Shown: positions 1 to 8,818, numbered from the stretch's first letter. The stretch: DNA of 64,000 nt from DATKXU01 sp035528905 (GCA_035528905.1 DATKXU010000109.1:7895-71894), one strand, 5' to 3'. Program-made: numbers and translations. Notes: a model not told the origin generated them from the letters alone.

Positions 1-1
1 G

Positions 2-316
2 CCGGAGCTTAGTATGAGCGCAGAAGTGACGGACGCGACAAACCGATTGAAGGACTTCCTGTTTGAGCGCGTGTATGGTCCGAGCGCCGTCGGCCCGCGG
101 GTGGAAGAGCTGCGGAAAGCCGCGCGACTCGTGAAGGAGCTGTTCAGGCTCTACGTGGAGCAGCCAAACCTCCTGCCGGGGTGTCCCTACTCCGGGGGCG
201 AAACTGTGGAAGAGAATGCGCGGGCGGCGTGCGACTTCATCGCGGGCATGACCGACCGCTATGCCATGCGGCGATATGCCGAGCACTTCATGCCGCAAGC
301 GTGGGAGACTCTCTGA
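2..316 (+). CDS. dgt: dGTPase (HD superfamily), C-terminal part
   Basis: This is the 3' end of a gene that begins left of the window: the frame is open from base 2 with no stop before the internal ATG at 14. The C-terminal stretch DFIAGMTDRYA, followed by a short helical tail, is typical of the HD-associated C-terminal domain of deoxyguanosinetriphosphate triphosphohydrolases. These enzymes hydrolyse dGTP to deoxyguanosine and triphosphate in the cytoplasm and help balance dNTP pools. The catalytic HD motif would lie upstream and cannot be seen. The identification rests on the tail alone; another HD phosphohydrolase with the same associated domain is the alternative. Confidence 0.75.
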   Translation, partial: PELSMSAEVTDATNRLKDFLFERVYGPSAVGPRVEELRKAARLVKELFRLYVEQPNLLPGCPYSGGETVEENARAACDFIAGMTDRYAMRRYAEHFMPQAWETL

Positions 317-346
317 AATTTGGAGTACACAATCGAATTTGCAGCG

Positions 347-375
347 TTGGAATTTCACGCACCCTGTGATATAAT
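347..375 (+). promoter_or_regulatory. sigma70-like promoter
   Basis: TTGGAA (347-352), a 17-bp spacer, then a perfect TATAAT (370-375). It lies about 100 bp before the small zinc-ribbon gene at 474. Confidence 0.7.
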
Positions 376-473
376 AGCCGCGTAGCGACTCGGCAGCGGC
401 CGATCTCACCGAATGCCCAGCGCCGCTCAGACCGGGGCACGGTGTTCCCAAGCCAAATTGGAGGTGGAATGTC

Positions 474-845
474 ATGAGCGTGAAGGCGACGATAAAATGC
501 AACTGCGGTCAGCGGATAATTTCAAAAGACGTGATGCAGACCGGGTACTACTTGCGATTGTTCGGGCCAAGCTTTGTGTACGTAAAGTTCCGATGCTCGC
601 GCTGCAAGAAGCTTGGCGAGCAGTTCATCAAGCAAGAAGACTGGGAAGACGGCATACTCAAGGACATCCCTTCCGAGGTTGACCAGGGCGAGAGGGAGAA
701 GCTCGAGGCGTTGGGGCCGATCAATGTACGCGAACAGATCGCTTTCCACTTCGGCCTGGAGAACGCCGATCCTCTGGCAAAGCTAAATAAGCAGGCGGAG
801 CTCCAAGCCTCCGGCGCCGAAGAACCAGGGAAGACCGAGGGATAG
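474..845 (+). CDS. small zinc-ribbon-like protein of unknown function
   Basis: A 123-residue soluble protein with an N-terminal CNC motif (residues 9-11) and a CSRC pair near residues 41-44. These four cysteines could form a zinc ribbon. The C-terminal third is charged and probably flexible. The start is supported by GGAGGTGG 6-7 bases upstream of the ATG and by a promoter at 347-375. A strong hairpin at 871-906 closes the unit, so it looks monocistronic. I do not recognise a family; a nucleic-acid-binding or structural role is possible but only inferred from the cysteine pattern. Confidence 0.7.
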   Translation: MSVKATIKCNCGQRIISKDVMQTGYYLRLFGPSFVYVKFRCSRCKKLGEQFIKQEDWEDGILKDIPSEVDQGEREKLEALGPINVREQIAFHFGLENADPLAKLNKQAELQASGAEEPGKTEG

Positions 846-870
846 CAGCGAGGAGATAAATTGTGATTCA

Positions 871-906
871 CGAAGGCCCGGTTCATTGCAATGAGCCGGG
901 CCTTCG
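871..906 (+). terminator. strong hairpin, probable terminator
   Basis: An 11-bp perfect stem (CGAAGGCCCGG / CCGGGCCTTCG) is extended by further inner pairing (TCAT/ATGA). It lies 25 bp after the stop of the 123-residue gene. There is no long T tract, so termination strength is uncertain. Confidence 0.6.
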
Positions 907-920
907 CTGTCCTTCATGCG

Positions 921-949
921 TTTACACCTCCTGGGGCTTGTGATAAAAT
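921..949 (+). promoter_or_regulatory. sigma70-like promoter for rhomboid gene
   Basis: TTTACA (921-926), a 17-bp spacer, then TAAAAT (944-949), about 30 bp before the GTG start at 980. Confidence 0.6.
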
Positions 950-979
950 GCGTAGAAAGTCCGGCCGTGGAGGCGCGCG

Positions 980-1687
980 GTGATCCCGCTCCGAGACGAG
1001 AACCCTACGAGGACCACACCCTACGTAGTTTACGGCTTGATAGCCCTGAACGTTGTCGCATTTCTATACAACGGCACGCTGGGTCCGCATACTCAGAACC
1101 CCTTGGCGGGCTTCGAGTTGGTGCCGGCCGAGCTGACGACCGGGCGGGATTTCGGGCCGCCGACGCCTGTTGCGCCCTGGGTGACAATCTTCACTTCTAT
1201 GTTCCTGCATGCAAACTGGCTGCATATCTTCGGCAACATGCTCTACCTGTGGATATTCGGAAACAACATAGAGGACGTGCTGGGGCATTTCAAGTTTCTG
1301 ATGTTCTACTTCGCCGCCGGCGCGGGAGCCGCTTTCGCACAAGTTCTCACAGGCCCGACGGCCAGGGTGCCGATGGTGGGAGCAAGCGGAGCCATCGCCG
1401 GGGTGCTGGGAGCTTATCTGGTGCTGTTTCCCAGGGCCAGAATCATCACCCTGTTCTTTGTGGAGGTGATAGCGCTGCCCGCCTCGATAGTATTGACGTT
1501 GTGGATAGCCGTTCAGGTATTCAACTCGCTGCTGCTCGGCGGCGGCATGGTTCCCGGCGGAGGAATCGCATACGCGGCGCACATCGGCGGGTTCGGGATC
1601 GGCATGGCGATGATACTGATGTTCGGTGGGCGCCGGCTGCTCCGAGGCCGGCGGCCCGTTGAATACCGCAGGCGGTACTACTGGTAG
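980..1687 (+). CDS. rhomboid family intramembrane serine protease
   Basis: A 235-residue polytopic membrane protein. It has the rhomboid hallmarks: an HIFGNMLYLW segment (Asn86), the catalytic GASGA box with Ser136, and AAHIGGF with the catalytic His201 in the last membrane helix. A ~45-residue loop containing an FLHANWLH segment precedes the first motif, as in the family. Rhomboids cleave transmembrane substrates within the lipid bilayer; the substrate cannot be told from sequence. The start is GTG at 980 with GGAGG 6-7 bases upstream. A promoter lies at 921-949 and the gene stands alone. Confidence 0.93.
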   Translation: MIPLRDENPTRTTPYVVYGLIALNVVAFLYNGTLGPHTQNPLAGFELVPAELTTGRDFGPPTPVAPWVTIFTSMFLHANWLHIFGNMLYLWIFGNNIEDVLGHFKFLMFYFAAGAGAAFAQVLTGPTARVPMVGASGAIAGVLGAYLVLFPRARIITLFFVEVIALPASIVLTLWIAVQVFNSLLLGGGMVPGGGIAYAAHIGGFGIGMAMILMFGGRRLLRGRRPVEYRRRYYW

Positions 1688-1740
1688 GCAAGCGCGGATT
1701 AGGGGCTAGGCATTCCGGACTGCGTATTTGGGGGTAACTT

Positions 1741-3723
1741 GTGTCAACAGGGAATGGCAAGCGTAGCATGCGAGCAGATTGGCTGCTCATACTTCTCCTG
1801 CTTCCCGGCCTGCTGAGCGGATTGGCGCTTGGAGTTCGCAGGCACGGCATCGAGGCCGGGAATCGCGCCGTCGAGCTAGTGCTCGACTATGCCGAACTGC
1901 AGAGCCTCTCGGCGGCTTCCGGGCTTCAGATGCCCGCAATCCTCGAACGCTTCAAGAAGGTCGGTGTCACGGGCGTGGCCATCAGCGAGGACCTGCTCGG
2001 CGATCTGGCGGCAACCGGCCAGGTTGCCTATATCCAGCGAGACTCAGACACGGGACCGCTCACCGTCATCCGCATACCGGAAAAGCAGCTCGCGGGAAGG
2101 GTATTCCGCGCTCTGGACACGCGCCTCATGCCGGGAACGGTTCTCCCAAGCCGCGTTGATGCGTTGGGTGTCGCTGCAACGCGCACGGTCCGAATGGCCC
2201 CGGCGACTTTGAACTTGATGGGCGTAGGGCTGCCGCCGGACACAGTGCGGCTGGTACAGAAGTCCGGACTCGACGTGGTGGCGCGGCTGCAGAACCATCC
2301 AGCCCTCACAGAGATCGGCGTGCAGGCCGCCCTGTCCGACTTGAAGCACGATGGCATCACAAGGCTGATATGTGCAGGAGACGAGGTGTACGGGTTCAGA
2401 GGACTGATACAGTATGCCGCTCGCTGCATCAAGTCCTCGGGCCTCGTATTCGGATCCATCGAGTTCGCAAAGCAGAAAGGCGACGCGCGAATGTGCGAGG
2501 AGCTGGATTCGGAGTTCGTCCGGGTTCACAGCATCTCGCCCGCAGAGATGGCAGGGATGACACCCCAGATGGCGGTGGAACGCTTCGCGCGCGCCGTGAA
2601 GGAGCGGAGCATACGACTCTGCTACGTCCGGCTCCCGGAAACGTCGGGAGAGTCGCCCGTCGGGAGCAGCCTGGCCTTCGTTTCCGCGACCAGCAGGGAC
2701 ATCCGGAAAGCCGGGTATGAGATGGGAACCGCGCGGCCGTTCGGAAACATGTCCAGGCCACCGCTCTTCCTGGGGCTGATAGCATTGTCCGTCGCGGCGG
2801 GCGCAGTACTCCTCGTCGGCTCGCTGATAAGCTTGTCGCCAATATGGAAGTATGGCTTGCTGCTGATCGGATTGGCCGCGGTTGCGGGGCTGGCGCTCGA
2901 CGGCGAGATGGGACGCCGGCTTCTCGCTCTGGCATCCGCCTTCATATTCCCAACGCTTGGGATAGCCATGCTGATCGGGCCGCACTTCAACCGTGGGACG
3001 TTCGAGAAGTCAGCGGGATTGAAGGCCGTCGCTCTGTTCATCGGCGCGTCAGCGATCACGCTGTGCGGCGCTCTACTGGTCGCGGGTTTGCTCAGCGACA
3101 GGTCATATATGGTGAAAGTGAACCAGTTCGTGGGTATCAAGGCGGCGCATCTGCTCCCGATACTCGCGGTCATATTCATCATGGCCGCCGGCCTGCCCAT
3201 TTTCGGGAAGCCTTTCTCGAAGGTGTGGGAGGAGAGCGCAGCGAACATCCGCAGGGCCGTGAATCACCCCCTCTTCGTGTGGCACGCTCTGGCGGTGGCG
3301 GTCGCCCTGGGAATCATCGTCCTGGCACTGCTCCGCACGGGCAACGAGCCCGGCGTTGGAGTAACCGGCATCGAACTCAAGTTCCGATCGGTCCTCGATC
3401 GCCTTATGGCGGTGCGTCCGAGGACGAAGGAGTTCCTGGTCGGCCATCCGGCTCTGCTTGTTGGCACGGCGCTGCTTCTGACCCGCAGGAGAGGCTGGGG
3501 ACTGCCTCTCGTGGCGTTGGGCGTGCTTGGGCAAGTGTCGCTGCTGAACACATTCTGTCATATCCACACGCCGCTGAACGTCTCGGCGCTCCGTGCGGCG
3601 AACGGGCTGGCGCTCGGCCTCCTGCTGGGCATAGCGGCATGGTACATCGTGGGCATATTCAGTCGGCCAAGGGGAGCCAGCGCCGAACCCAGAGGCAAAT
3701 CAACAACGAGTGACACAACTTAG
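1741..3723 (+). CDS. DUF5693 family multi-pass membrane protein
   Basis: A 660-residue protein with a GTG start and GGGGGT just upstream. An N-terminal signal-anchor helix is followed by a ~330-residue extracytoplasmic domain with alternating alpha/beta character, containing the segment ERFKKVGVTGVAISEDLL. The C-terminal half (from about residue 340) has many hydrophobic helices. This layout and the linkage to csaB are typical of DUF5693 proteins, which are found beside pyruvyl transferases in bacteria that anchor S-layers. It overlaps csaB by 14 bp, implying translational coupling. A role in exporting or modifying a cell-wall polysaccharide is inferred from context. Confidence 0.85.
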   Translation: MSTGNGKRSMRADWLLILLLLPGLLSGLALGVRRHGIEAGNRAVELVLDYAELQSLSAASGLQMPAILERFKKVGVTGVAISEDLLGDLAATGQVAYIQRDSDTGPLTVIRIPEKQLAGRVFRALDTRLMPGTVLPSRVDALGVAATRTVRMAPATLNLMGVGLPPDTVRLVQKSGLDVVARLQNHPALTEIGVQAALSDLKHDGITRLICAGDEVYGFRGLIQYAARCIKSSGLVFGSIEFAKQKGDARMCEELDSEFVRVHSISPAEMAGMTPQMAVERFARAVKERSIRLCYVRLPETSGESPVGSSLAFVSATSRDIRKAGYEMGTARPFGNMSRPPLFLGLIALSVAAGAVLLVGSLISLSPIWKYGLLLIGLAAVAGLALDGEMGRRLLALASAFIFPTLGIAMLIGPHFNRGTFEKSAGLKAVALFIGASAITLCGALLVAGLLSDRSYMVKVNQFVGIKAAHLLPILAVIFIMAAGLPIFGKPFSKVWEESAANIRRAVNHPLFVWHALAVAVALGIIVLALLRTGNEPGVGVTGIELKFRSVLDRLMAVRPRTKEFLVGHPALLVGTALLLTRRRGWGLPLVALGVLGQVSLLNTFCHIHTPLNVSALRAANGLALGLLLGIAAWYIVGIFSRPRGASAEPRGKSTTSDTT

Positions 3724-4813
3724 ACGGATACTGATATCGGGATACTACGGATTCTCAAACGCCGGGGATGAGGCCGTCCTGTCCGCCATAATCGGCGGTT
3801 TGAGGTCGCAGGCCGGGGACGACGTCGAGATCACGGTACTGTCTGCGTCGCCGGAAGAGACTGCAAACGCGCACGAGGTCACAGCCGTGCCGCGCGGCTC
3901 GGCATCTCATGTAACAAAGGCTCTGAAGGGGTGCGATCTGCTTATCAGCGGCGGCGGGAGCCTGATCCAGGACGCCACCAGCTTCCGCTCGCTGGCCTAT
4001 TACCTGGCAATCATCGCGCTGGCCAAGTTCTACCGGCGCAAGGTGATGATCCTCGGCCAGGGAATCGGCCCTCTGCGAAGAAGCATCTCGCGCCGGCTCA
4101 CACAAGCGGTTTTGAACAAAGTTGATCTCATCACGGTCAGAGACGCCCGGTCTGCGGCGCTGCTCGAAGAACTGGGCGTGCGCAAGCCTCCCATCCGGAC
4201 TACTGCTGACCCGACTCTCCTGCTGGAACCTTGTCAATCGGAAGAAGCGATCCGGCTGCTGTCGGACATGGGCCTGAGCGCGCACGACGACCTGATTGCA
4301 GTATCTCTGCGGAAGTGGCCCATTCTGCGGATCGAGGAATCAGCGACGGAAGCCTTGGCGGCGCTGGCGAAGACGCTGCCCGCGAAGCTCCTGCTGCTGA
4401 CCATGCACACGCCGGAGGACGTTCTGATTGCCAGGCAGGTTCAGGAAGCGCTCGATTTGCCGGGGCGAGTCATTGTGCAGCCGGAGCCCTGGACGGGCGG
4501 CCAGTTACTCGGCGTGCTCGCAAAGTGCCGCCTGGCGGTCGCGATGAGGCTTCACGCGCTGATATTCGCTGCAGCCGCCGGAGTGCCGTCCATAGGCATC
4601 GTGTACGATCCCAAGGTGGAACATTTCCTCGCCGCGACTGGTCAGCAAAGTATCTCCTTGGCGGAGGCGGCATCCGGTCTGCTCGCAGAGCGGGTAACGC
4701 GCGCCTGGGAGGCCCGCGATGCGCTGGCATCCCGGCTTTCGGAAACCGTTCCAGCCATGAGAGAGGCAGCGGCGGAGAACATCCGGCTGGCATTGCAGGT
4801 GCTCGGTTCTTAG
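3710..4813 (+). CDS. csaB: polysaccharide pyruvyl transferase CsaB
   Basis: A 367-residue soluble enzyme with a GTG start inside the end of the upstream gene. It has the N-terminal ISGYYGFSNAGDEAVL segment, the DLLISGGGSLIQD loop and the LGQGIGPL motif of the CsaB family. CsaB adds ketal-linked pyruvate to secondary cell-wall polysaccharide, and the pyruvylated polymer is the ligand for SLH domains of S-layer proteins. Its coupling to DUF5693 fits this pathway. Nearby lptC/lptA-like genes suggest the cell also has an outer membrane, so the pyruvylated polymer may serve an outer-membrane or S-layer attachment. Confidence 0.93.
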   Translation: MTQLRRILISGYYGFSNAGDEAVLSAIIGGLRSQAGDDVEITVLSASPEETANAHEVTAVPRGSASHVTKALKGCDLLISGGGSLIQDATSFRSLAYYLAIIALAKFYRRKVMILGQGIGPLRRSISRRLTQAVLNKVDLITVRDARSAALLEELGVRKPPIRTTADPTLLLEPCQSEEAIRLLSDMGLSAHDDLIAVSLRKWPILRIEESATEALAALAKTLPAKLLLLTMHTPEDVLIARQVQEALDLPGRVIVQPEPWTGGQLLGVLAKCRLAVAMRLHALIFAAAAGVPSIGIVYDPKVEHFLAATGQQSISLAEAASGLLAERVTRAWEARDALASRLSETVPAMREAAAENIRLALQVLGS

Positions 4814-4827
4814 CAAGGAGGACTTCG

Positions 4828-5421
4828 GTGGAACAGGCGGGCAAACGAGCGGCATGGAGAGCAGCTCAACCGCTGCCAGGGGCCGCTGCGATATTGGCCG
4901 GGGTTCTCCTCGGAATTGCCATCGGAATATACAGCAACGAAGAGGGGCGCACGGCGAGAGCAGAGAGCTGCCTGGCGAATGCCAGATGCATCGCGTACGC
5001 CTTGCACATGTATGCCCAGGACCATGGTGGAAGGCTTCCGAAGGCTTCCGGCCAGGAGTGGGTCCTGCAGGCATATCCGTACCTGCGGGATCCCTTAGCG
5101 CATCCGTCTTTTCGGAATTTCAACGCACTGTACTGCCCTGAGGACAGGGAGGCGTCGGGAGGCTATCGCCACGCCGTGCATGAGATCGAGCGAGAAACGG
5201 GCAAGCTTGACTACGCGTCTGAGGCAGTGTTCGCTCGCATGAGGAAGAACGGTTCGCGTCTCACCAGCTATGAGATGCCGAAGGCCGTGGCCGGCGTCCG
5301 GCTTGAGGATATTCGTTCTCCTGCTAAGACCGTTATACTTCAGGAGACCGAACCCCGGCACGATGGTTATGCCGCTGTCGCATACGCAGACCGCCATGTC
5401 GAAAAGGTCAGGGGACGCTGA
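4828..5421 (+). CDS. type II pseudopilin-like protein (DUF1559-related)
   Basis: A 197-residue protein starting at GTG 4828 with AAGGAGG 6-7 bases upstream. The reading frame is open far upstream, but that part overlaps csaB and is not coding. After a single N-terminal membrane helix it shows ARAESCLANARCIAYALHMY, the same layout as the SCLSNLKQIGNAIHMY region of the two true prepilins at 32975 and 34130. It ends with a YADRHVE segment resembling the YADGHA end of those proteins. It lacks the FTLIELLVV prepilin cleavage site, so it is probably not processed by prepilin peptidase. It follows csaB by 14 bp and may be co-transcribed. Confidence 0.75.
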   Translation: MEQAGKRAAWRAAQPLPGAAAILAGVLLGIAIGIYSNEEGRTARAESCLANARCIAYALHMYAQDHGGRLPKASGQEWVLQAYPYLRDPLAHPSFRNFNALYCPEDREASGGYRHAVHEIERETGKLDYASEAVFARMRKNGSRLTSYEMPKAVAGVRLEDIRSPAKTVILQETEPRHDGYAAVAYADRHVEKVRGR

Positions 5422-5467
5422 TCTCGCGAGCCAATCGAATCGTCCAAGGCCGGAAAGGGGAAGGGAA

Positions 5468-5532
5468 CATCCAACACCCGACGTCCAATCCAGGGGCGCA
5501 AACCTGAGACCTGGAACCTGGAACTTGAAACC
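5468..5532. repeat. heptanucleotide tandem repeat, AACCTGG family
   Basis: In the 186-bp gap between two genes, a run with 7-bp period: CATCCAA CACCCGA CGTCCAA, then after a short break AACCTGA GACCTGG AACCTGG AACTTGA. The second block matches runs at 9925 and 38266. Confidence 0.75.
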
Positions 5533-5607
5533 TTGCCAGCCACGTTACGTAAAACAGATTGGATGCCGCAGTCTCTATTTATCAGTGGAAACGGATGGTG
5601 ACTTCCC

Positions 5608-7095
5608 ATGAAAAAGCGAACAAGCATCGGCATGCTCGTACCTGCAGTGGCTGTGTCGCTGGCCCTCACGGCGCTTCTCCAAGGATGCGGCGGAGAGAGG
5701 ACGCACCTCAGCGTCGTCAGCGGGACTATTGCCGACATCAATCGCAACCCGATCGTCGGAGCCAAAGTGTGGGTCGACGACTACCACCAAACACAGTCTC
5801 TGAGCACCGGCACATACAGGCTGGAAGGCGTGGAGAGCGGCTGGCGAACCGTCTGGGCAAGCGCAGACATTAGTGGACAGACGTGGATCGGCAGCGCCGC
5901 GGCGGAAATACTGCGGGACCAGCCTACGATGAACATCCACATCACACTGGCGCCTGTGAGCGAAACCACCGAGATTCGCGGCTACGTGGAGGACGACACC
6001 GGCCACCCGGTCGAGGGGGCACGGGTGCTGCTCACTACGCGCCTGCTGTCGCCTCCGGAGGACACCGACGCCTACGACGGCCCTTATGGGTCCATGGTAG
6101 CCGTCACGAACGGGAGCGGAGAGTATCGGCTGGAAAACGTGCCGGTCGGCTTGAAGGCGACAATAGCGGCATCGAAGGTCGGCTTCTACAACCAGGAAAA
6201 GGCGATTACCACCGCCAGCCCGAGCCAACTTGTGGACTTCACGCTGCAGGAATCGCACGTGGCATATCGCTTGGAGCCACCAGACCTTGACGCAGTCGAA
6301 TCGTACACCATGCCGGACACCATGACCAGGAGCGACGCCGATGCCTTCAAGGCGATCAGGGCGATTACGTCGCCGCGCTACTTCCAGGCCATCGCTAAGC
6401 AGAAGCAGGTGATGACTCGCGCAACGCCGCCCGGCTCGCTGATCGAGATAGACCTTTACTGGAACGCGCTGAATGCGAATGATTCCCAGGAGATCGCCGG
6501 CTACGGGATCTACCGCGGGACCGCTCCGCGCACGGGCGCGAAAGCCATTGATTTCGTGCGCGACCCCTATGCCAATTTCTACAGCGACACAGACATAGCG
6601 ATTACGCCCTATGTGGATTATTACTATGCCGTGACTGCGGTAGATGTGGAGTTCCTCGACCAGTTCAACAACCCTGATCCCGGCGCAGAAAGCGAGAAGA
6701 GCAACTGGCTTGCAATACGCCCGCTCGGGCAGTTGAAGGCCGATTCTCCGGAGCAGGGAGCAGTGGTGTCGGAGAACCCCTTGTTCAACTGGTCAGCACT
6801 GGTAGGGGCGGCTTTCTACAAAGTGTTCGTGTACGATGAGTTTCCGACGCTGGCGGCTGATCCCTCCAGGACTTACACTAGCCCACAGCCGCCTCCCGGT
6901 GTAGTAACTCTGCCCATCTGGCCGAGGACACTCGACTCGAACGAAAGCAGAGTCGAGGCGGGGACAACGTCAATTCACTACACGGGACCGGCGCTGACGC
7001 CGGGGAAGACTTACTACTGGCTGGTCATGGCGAAGGATGAAGAGGAATGGGCGGTCTCGTACAGCCAGCTCAGGTATTTCACGGTAGCGAGGTAA
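5608..7095 (+). CDS. lipoprotein with carboxypeptidase-regulatory-like and Fn3-like domains
   Basis: A 495-residue protein with a lipoprotein signal peptide ending in LLQGC, so Cys27 would be lipidated. Two carboxypeptidase-regulatory-like (Ig-like) repeats follow: one around residues 36-110 (SGTIADINRNPIVGAKVWV) and one around 120-215 (IRGYVEDDTGHPVEGARVLL). The C-terminal half (about 270-495) has fibronectin-III-like strands, including YGIYRG and YYYAVTAVD. Such proteins are surface or periplasmic scaffolds; the ligand cannot be told. It lies 10 bp before the lptC-like gene in the same direction. The alternative is a family-specific envelope lipoprotein without carbohydrate binding. Confidence 0.8.
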   Translation: MKKRTSIGMLVPAVAVSLALTALLQGCGGERTHLSVVSGTIADINRNPIVGAKVWVDDYHQTQSLSTGTYRLEGVESGWRTVWASADISGQTWIGSAAAEILRDQPTMNIHITLAPVSETTEIRGYVEDDTGHPVEGARVLLTTRLLSPPEDTDAYDGPYGSMVAVTNGSGEYRLENVPVGLKATIAASKVGFYNQEKAITTASPSQLVDFTLQESHVAYRLEPPDLDAVESYTMPDTMTRSDADAFKAIRAITSPRYFQAIAKQKQVMTRATPPGSLIEIDLYWNALNANDSQEIAGYGIYRGTAPRTGAKAIDFVRDPYANFYSDTDIAITPYVDYYYAVTAVDVEFLDQFNNPDPGAESEKSNWLAIRPLGQLKADSPEQGAVVSENPLFNWSALVGAAFYKVFVYDEFPTLAADPSRTYTSPQPPPGVVTLPIWPRTLDSNESRVEAGTTSIHYTGPALTPGKTYYWLVMAKDEEEWAVSYSQLRYFTVAR

Positions 7096-7104
7096 CATGC
7101 CGTT

Positions 7105-7644
7105 GTGAAACGATGGTTTCCCTGGATAACGGCTGCGGCAATAGCAGTCGGGTTGGTCTGGGCCTTTATCTACCTTGGCACGCGCGGCCCGAGGCTGGAT
7201 GAGGATCATCTGGCCGGAGTGGCGATAAGGCTGAAAAACGCAAAGCTGGTCGGCCGGTCGGGTGGAAAGAAGGTGTGGGCATTCGAGGCCCGGACTATTG
7301 ACGTGAGCAGAGACCGGCGAACGGCCACTTTCAAGGGCGTCACTCGCGGCTGCCTGCTGCAAGACGGCAAACAGATAGCGTCACTCTCCGCCGGGAAGGT
7401 CATCTACAACACATTCACGCAGAATGTCGCAGTTCCGGGAAGCGCCGAAGTCGTCCTGACAGACGGCCCATCATTCAAAGTGAGGGACGCGTACTGGGAT
7501 GCGCGCAAATCCAGGCTGTTCTGCCGGGGCGGAGTGGATGCCGCCTTGGCAGGCAGCACGCTCCACGGCGAGCGCATGACTGTGGACGTCGGGAAGAAGG
7601 AGCTGACGATCTACAAGGTGAATGGACAAATCAGACTCGAATAG
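7105..7644 (+). CDS. LptC-like LPS export protein
   Basis: A 179-residue protein starting at GTG 7105. One N-terminal membrane helix is followed by a beta-rich periplasmic domain with regularly spaced strand pairs (WAFEARTIDVSRDRRTATFKG, LTDGPSFKVRDAYWD). This resembles the LptC/OstA fold, which relays lipopolysaccharide from LptBFG to LptA. The next gene is LptA-like and follows within 20 bp, which strongly supports the assignment. Sequence conservation in LptC is low, so the call rests on fold pattern and neighbour. It is evidence that the organism is diderm. Confidence 0.75.
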   Translation: MKRWFPWITAAAIAVGLVWAFIYLGTRGPRLDEDHLAGVAIRLKNAKLVGRSGGKKVWAFEARTIDVSRDRRTATFKGVTRGCLLQDGKQIASLSAGKVIYNTFTQNVAVPGSAEVVLTDGPSFKVRDAYWDARKSRLFCRGGVDAALAGSTLHGERMTVDVGKKELTIYKVNGQIRLE

Positions 7645-7663
7645 CCGGAGAGCAGCAACGGAC

Positions 7664-8473
7664 ATGAAAATGAATCAACGGGCTAAATGGAGAATCGGGT
7701 CAGCAATTGCGGCCACGATAGGCCTGGCGGTCGTGAGCGCGGTTCCGGCGGCGCAGCAAGGGACGCCTCCGAAGCCTGCCGAGCCCAAGTACACGGAGAT
7801 CAAGTACTCCGCCGATATGACCTCGTATCGCTGGGACGGAGAGGACCGCATACTGGTGCTCAAGGGTAACGTCAAGTTCGTGCAGGGAGACACCGCTCTT
7901 CTCGCAGATAAGGTTGACTACCGCGAGAGCACAGACACGGCCATTGCGACCGGCAACCTGAAGATCTACGATGACCGGGACACGATCACCGGCGACACAT
8001 GCACCATGAACTTCGAGGAGAAGAAGGGAACGCTGGCAGGGAACGTTCGAATAGTGGCCAAGCCTAAGCCGAAGCCCCAGGGTTCATCGGACTCCAAGCC
8101 GAAATCGCTGAAATCCGAGTGGAAGGACGGCTTGGTCATCACCTGCGACAAGGTGGACTACTACTATAAGGAAAAGAAGGCGGTGATTCCCTCGCCGGTC
8201 ACGATGGTGCAGAAGAGCAGGACGGTCACCGCTGATTCGGCGATATACCTCAGCAAAGAGGAGATCATTCAGCTAGTCGGCAGCGTCAAGGGACGCGACG
8301 AAAAGGACAGACATTCGTTCTCCGCGCCCAAGGTCACGATCTCCATCAAGGAGAACGATGAATGGATCACGGCCGAGAAGGCCACCGGCTCTTTCTACGT
8401 GAAAGAGAAGGAAGAGGAGTCGAAGCCGGCAGAGAAGACGACTGAGCAGCCGGCAGAAAAGTCCGGCACGTAG
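7664..8473 (+). CDS. LptA/OstA-like periplasmic protein
   Basis: A 269-residue protein from the ATG at 7664; the frame is open from an ATG at 7622 inside lptC. The later start gives a clean signal peptide (MKMNQRAKWRIGSAIAATIG, cleaved near VPAAQQ) and has GGAGAG upstream. The body carries repeated OstA/LptA-type strands such as VLKGNVKFVQGDTALLADKV and AIATGNLKIYDDRDTITGD. LptA bridges the periplasm in lipopolysaccharide export. The length exceeds E. coli LptA (about 185 residues), with a Lys/Pro-rich insert near the middle and a Glu/Lys-rich tail. Confidence 0.8.
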   Translation: MKMNQRAKWRIGSAIAATIGLAVVSAVPAAQQGTPPKPAEPKYTEIKYSADMTSYRWDGEDRILVLKGNVKFVQGDTALLADKVDYRESTDTAIATGNLKIYDDRDTITGDTCTMNFEEKKGTLAGNVRIVAKPKPKPQGSSDSKPKSLKSEWKDGLVITCDKVDYYYKEKKAVIPSPVTMVQKSRTVTADSAIYLSKEEIIQLVGSVKGRDEKDRHSFSAPKVTISIKENDEWITAEKATGSFYVKEKEEESKPAEKTTEQPAEKSGT

Positions 8474-8608
8474 CGCACGAACGTACAATATGCCCCACTC
8501 CGGAAACTCACCGCCGAAGGCCCTTGCTTCCGAGAGCCAAGATATTCGCAGGCTGTTAGGCGGCTGCTTGCACCAGTCCTCACCGGTTACTCAGCGATAG
8601 TTACCAGC

Positions 8609-8745
8609 TGTAAGAGTTCACGATTGTTGATAATAAAATCCGACCGTTGTCATTCTGAGTCCCGAGAATCGGGACGAAGAATCTGTCGAGCGTAGGCGAG
8701 ATGCTTCGCTTTGCTCAGCATGACATTACTATCAAGGAACCTGAA
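8609..8745 (+). repeat. dispersed repeat A, copy 1
   Basis: This lies in the 345-bp gap between the lptA-like and epimerase genes. The stretch from TGTAAGAGTTCACG to AAGGAACCTGAA is nearly identical to 41719-41846. The differences are a few substitutions and a short insertion that changes the start of the central part (TCCCGAGAATCGGGAC here, GCGGCAGC there). It contains CATTCTGAG and AGATGCTTCGCTTTGCTCAG. No gene is visible in the gap. Confidence 0.85.
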
Positions 8746-8758
8746 CTGTTTCTACTAG

Positions 8759-8786
8759 TTGCTTAAATGGTAGCAAGTGATATAAT
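8759..8786 (+). promoter_or_regulatory. sigma70-like promoter for epimerase gene
   Basis: TTGCTT (8759-8764), a 16-bp spacer and TATAAT (8781-8786), about 32 bp before the ATG at 8819. It lies just downstream of repeat A. Confidence 0.6.
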
Positions 8787-8818
8787 TAAGCTGGTGGTAG
8801 GTACGGAGGCGGATTGCC

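Noticed and set aside
4231..4827. N-terminal extension of the pseudopilin-like gene
   Set aside because: This part lies inside csaB in another frame and is Arg/Ala-rich. A GTG at 4828 with AAGGAGG fits much better.
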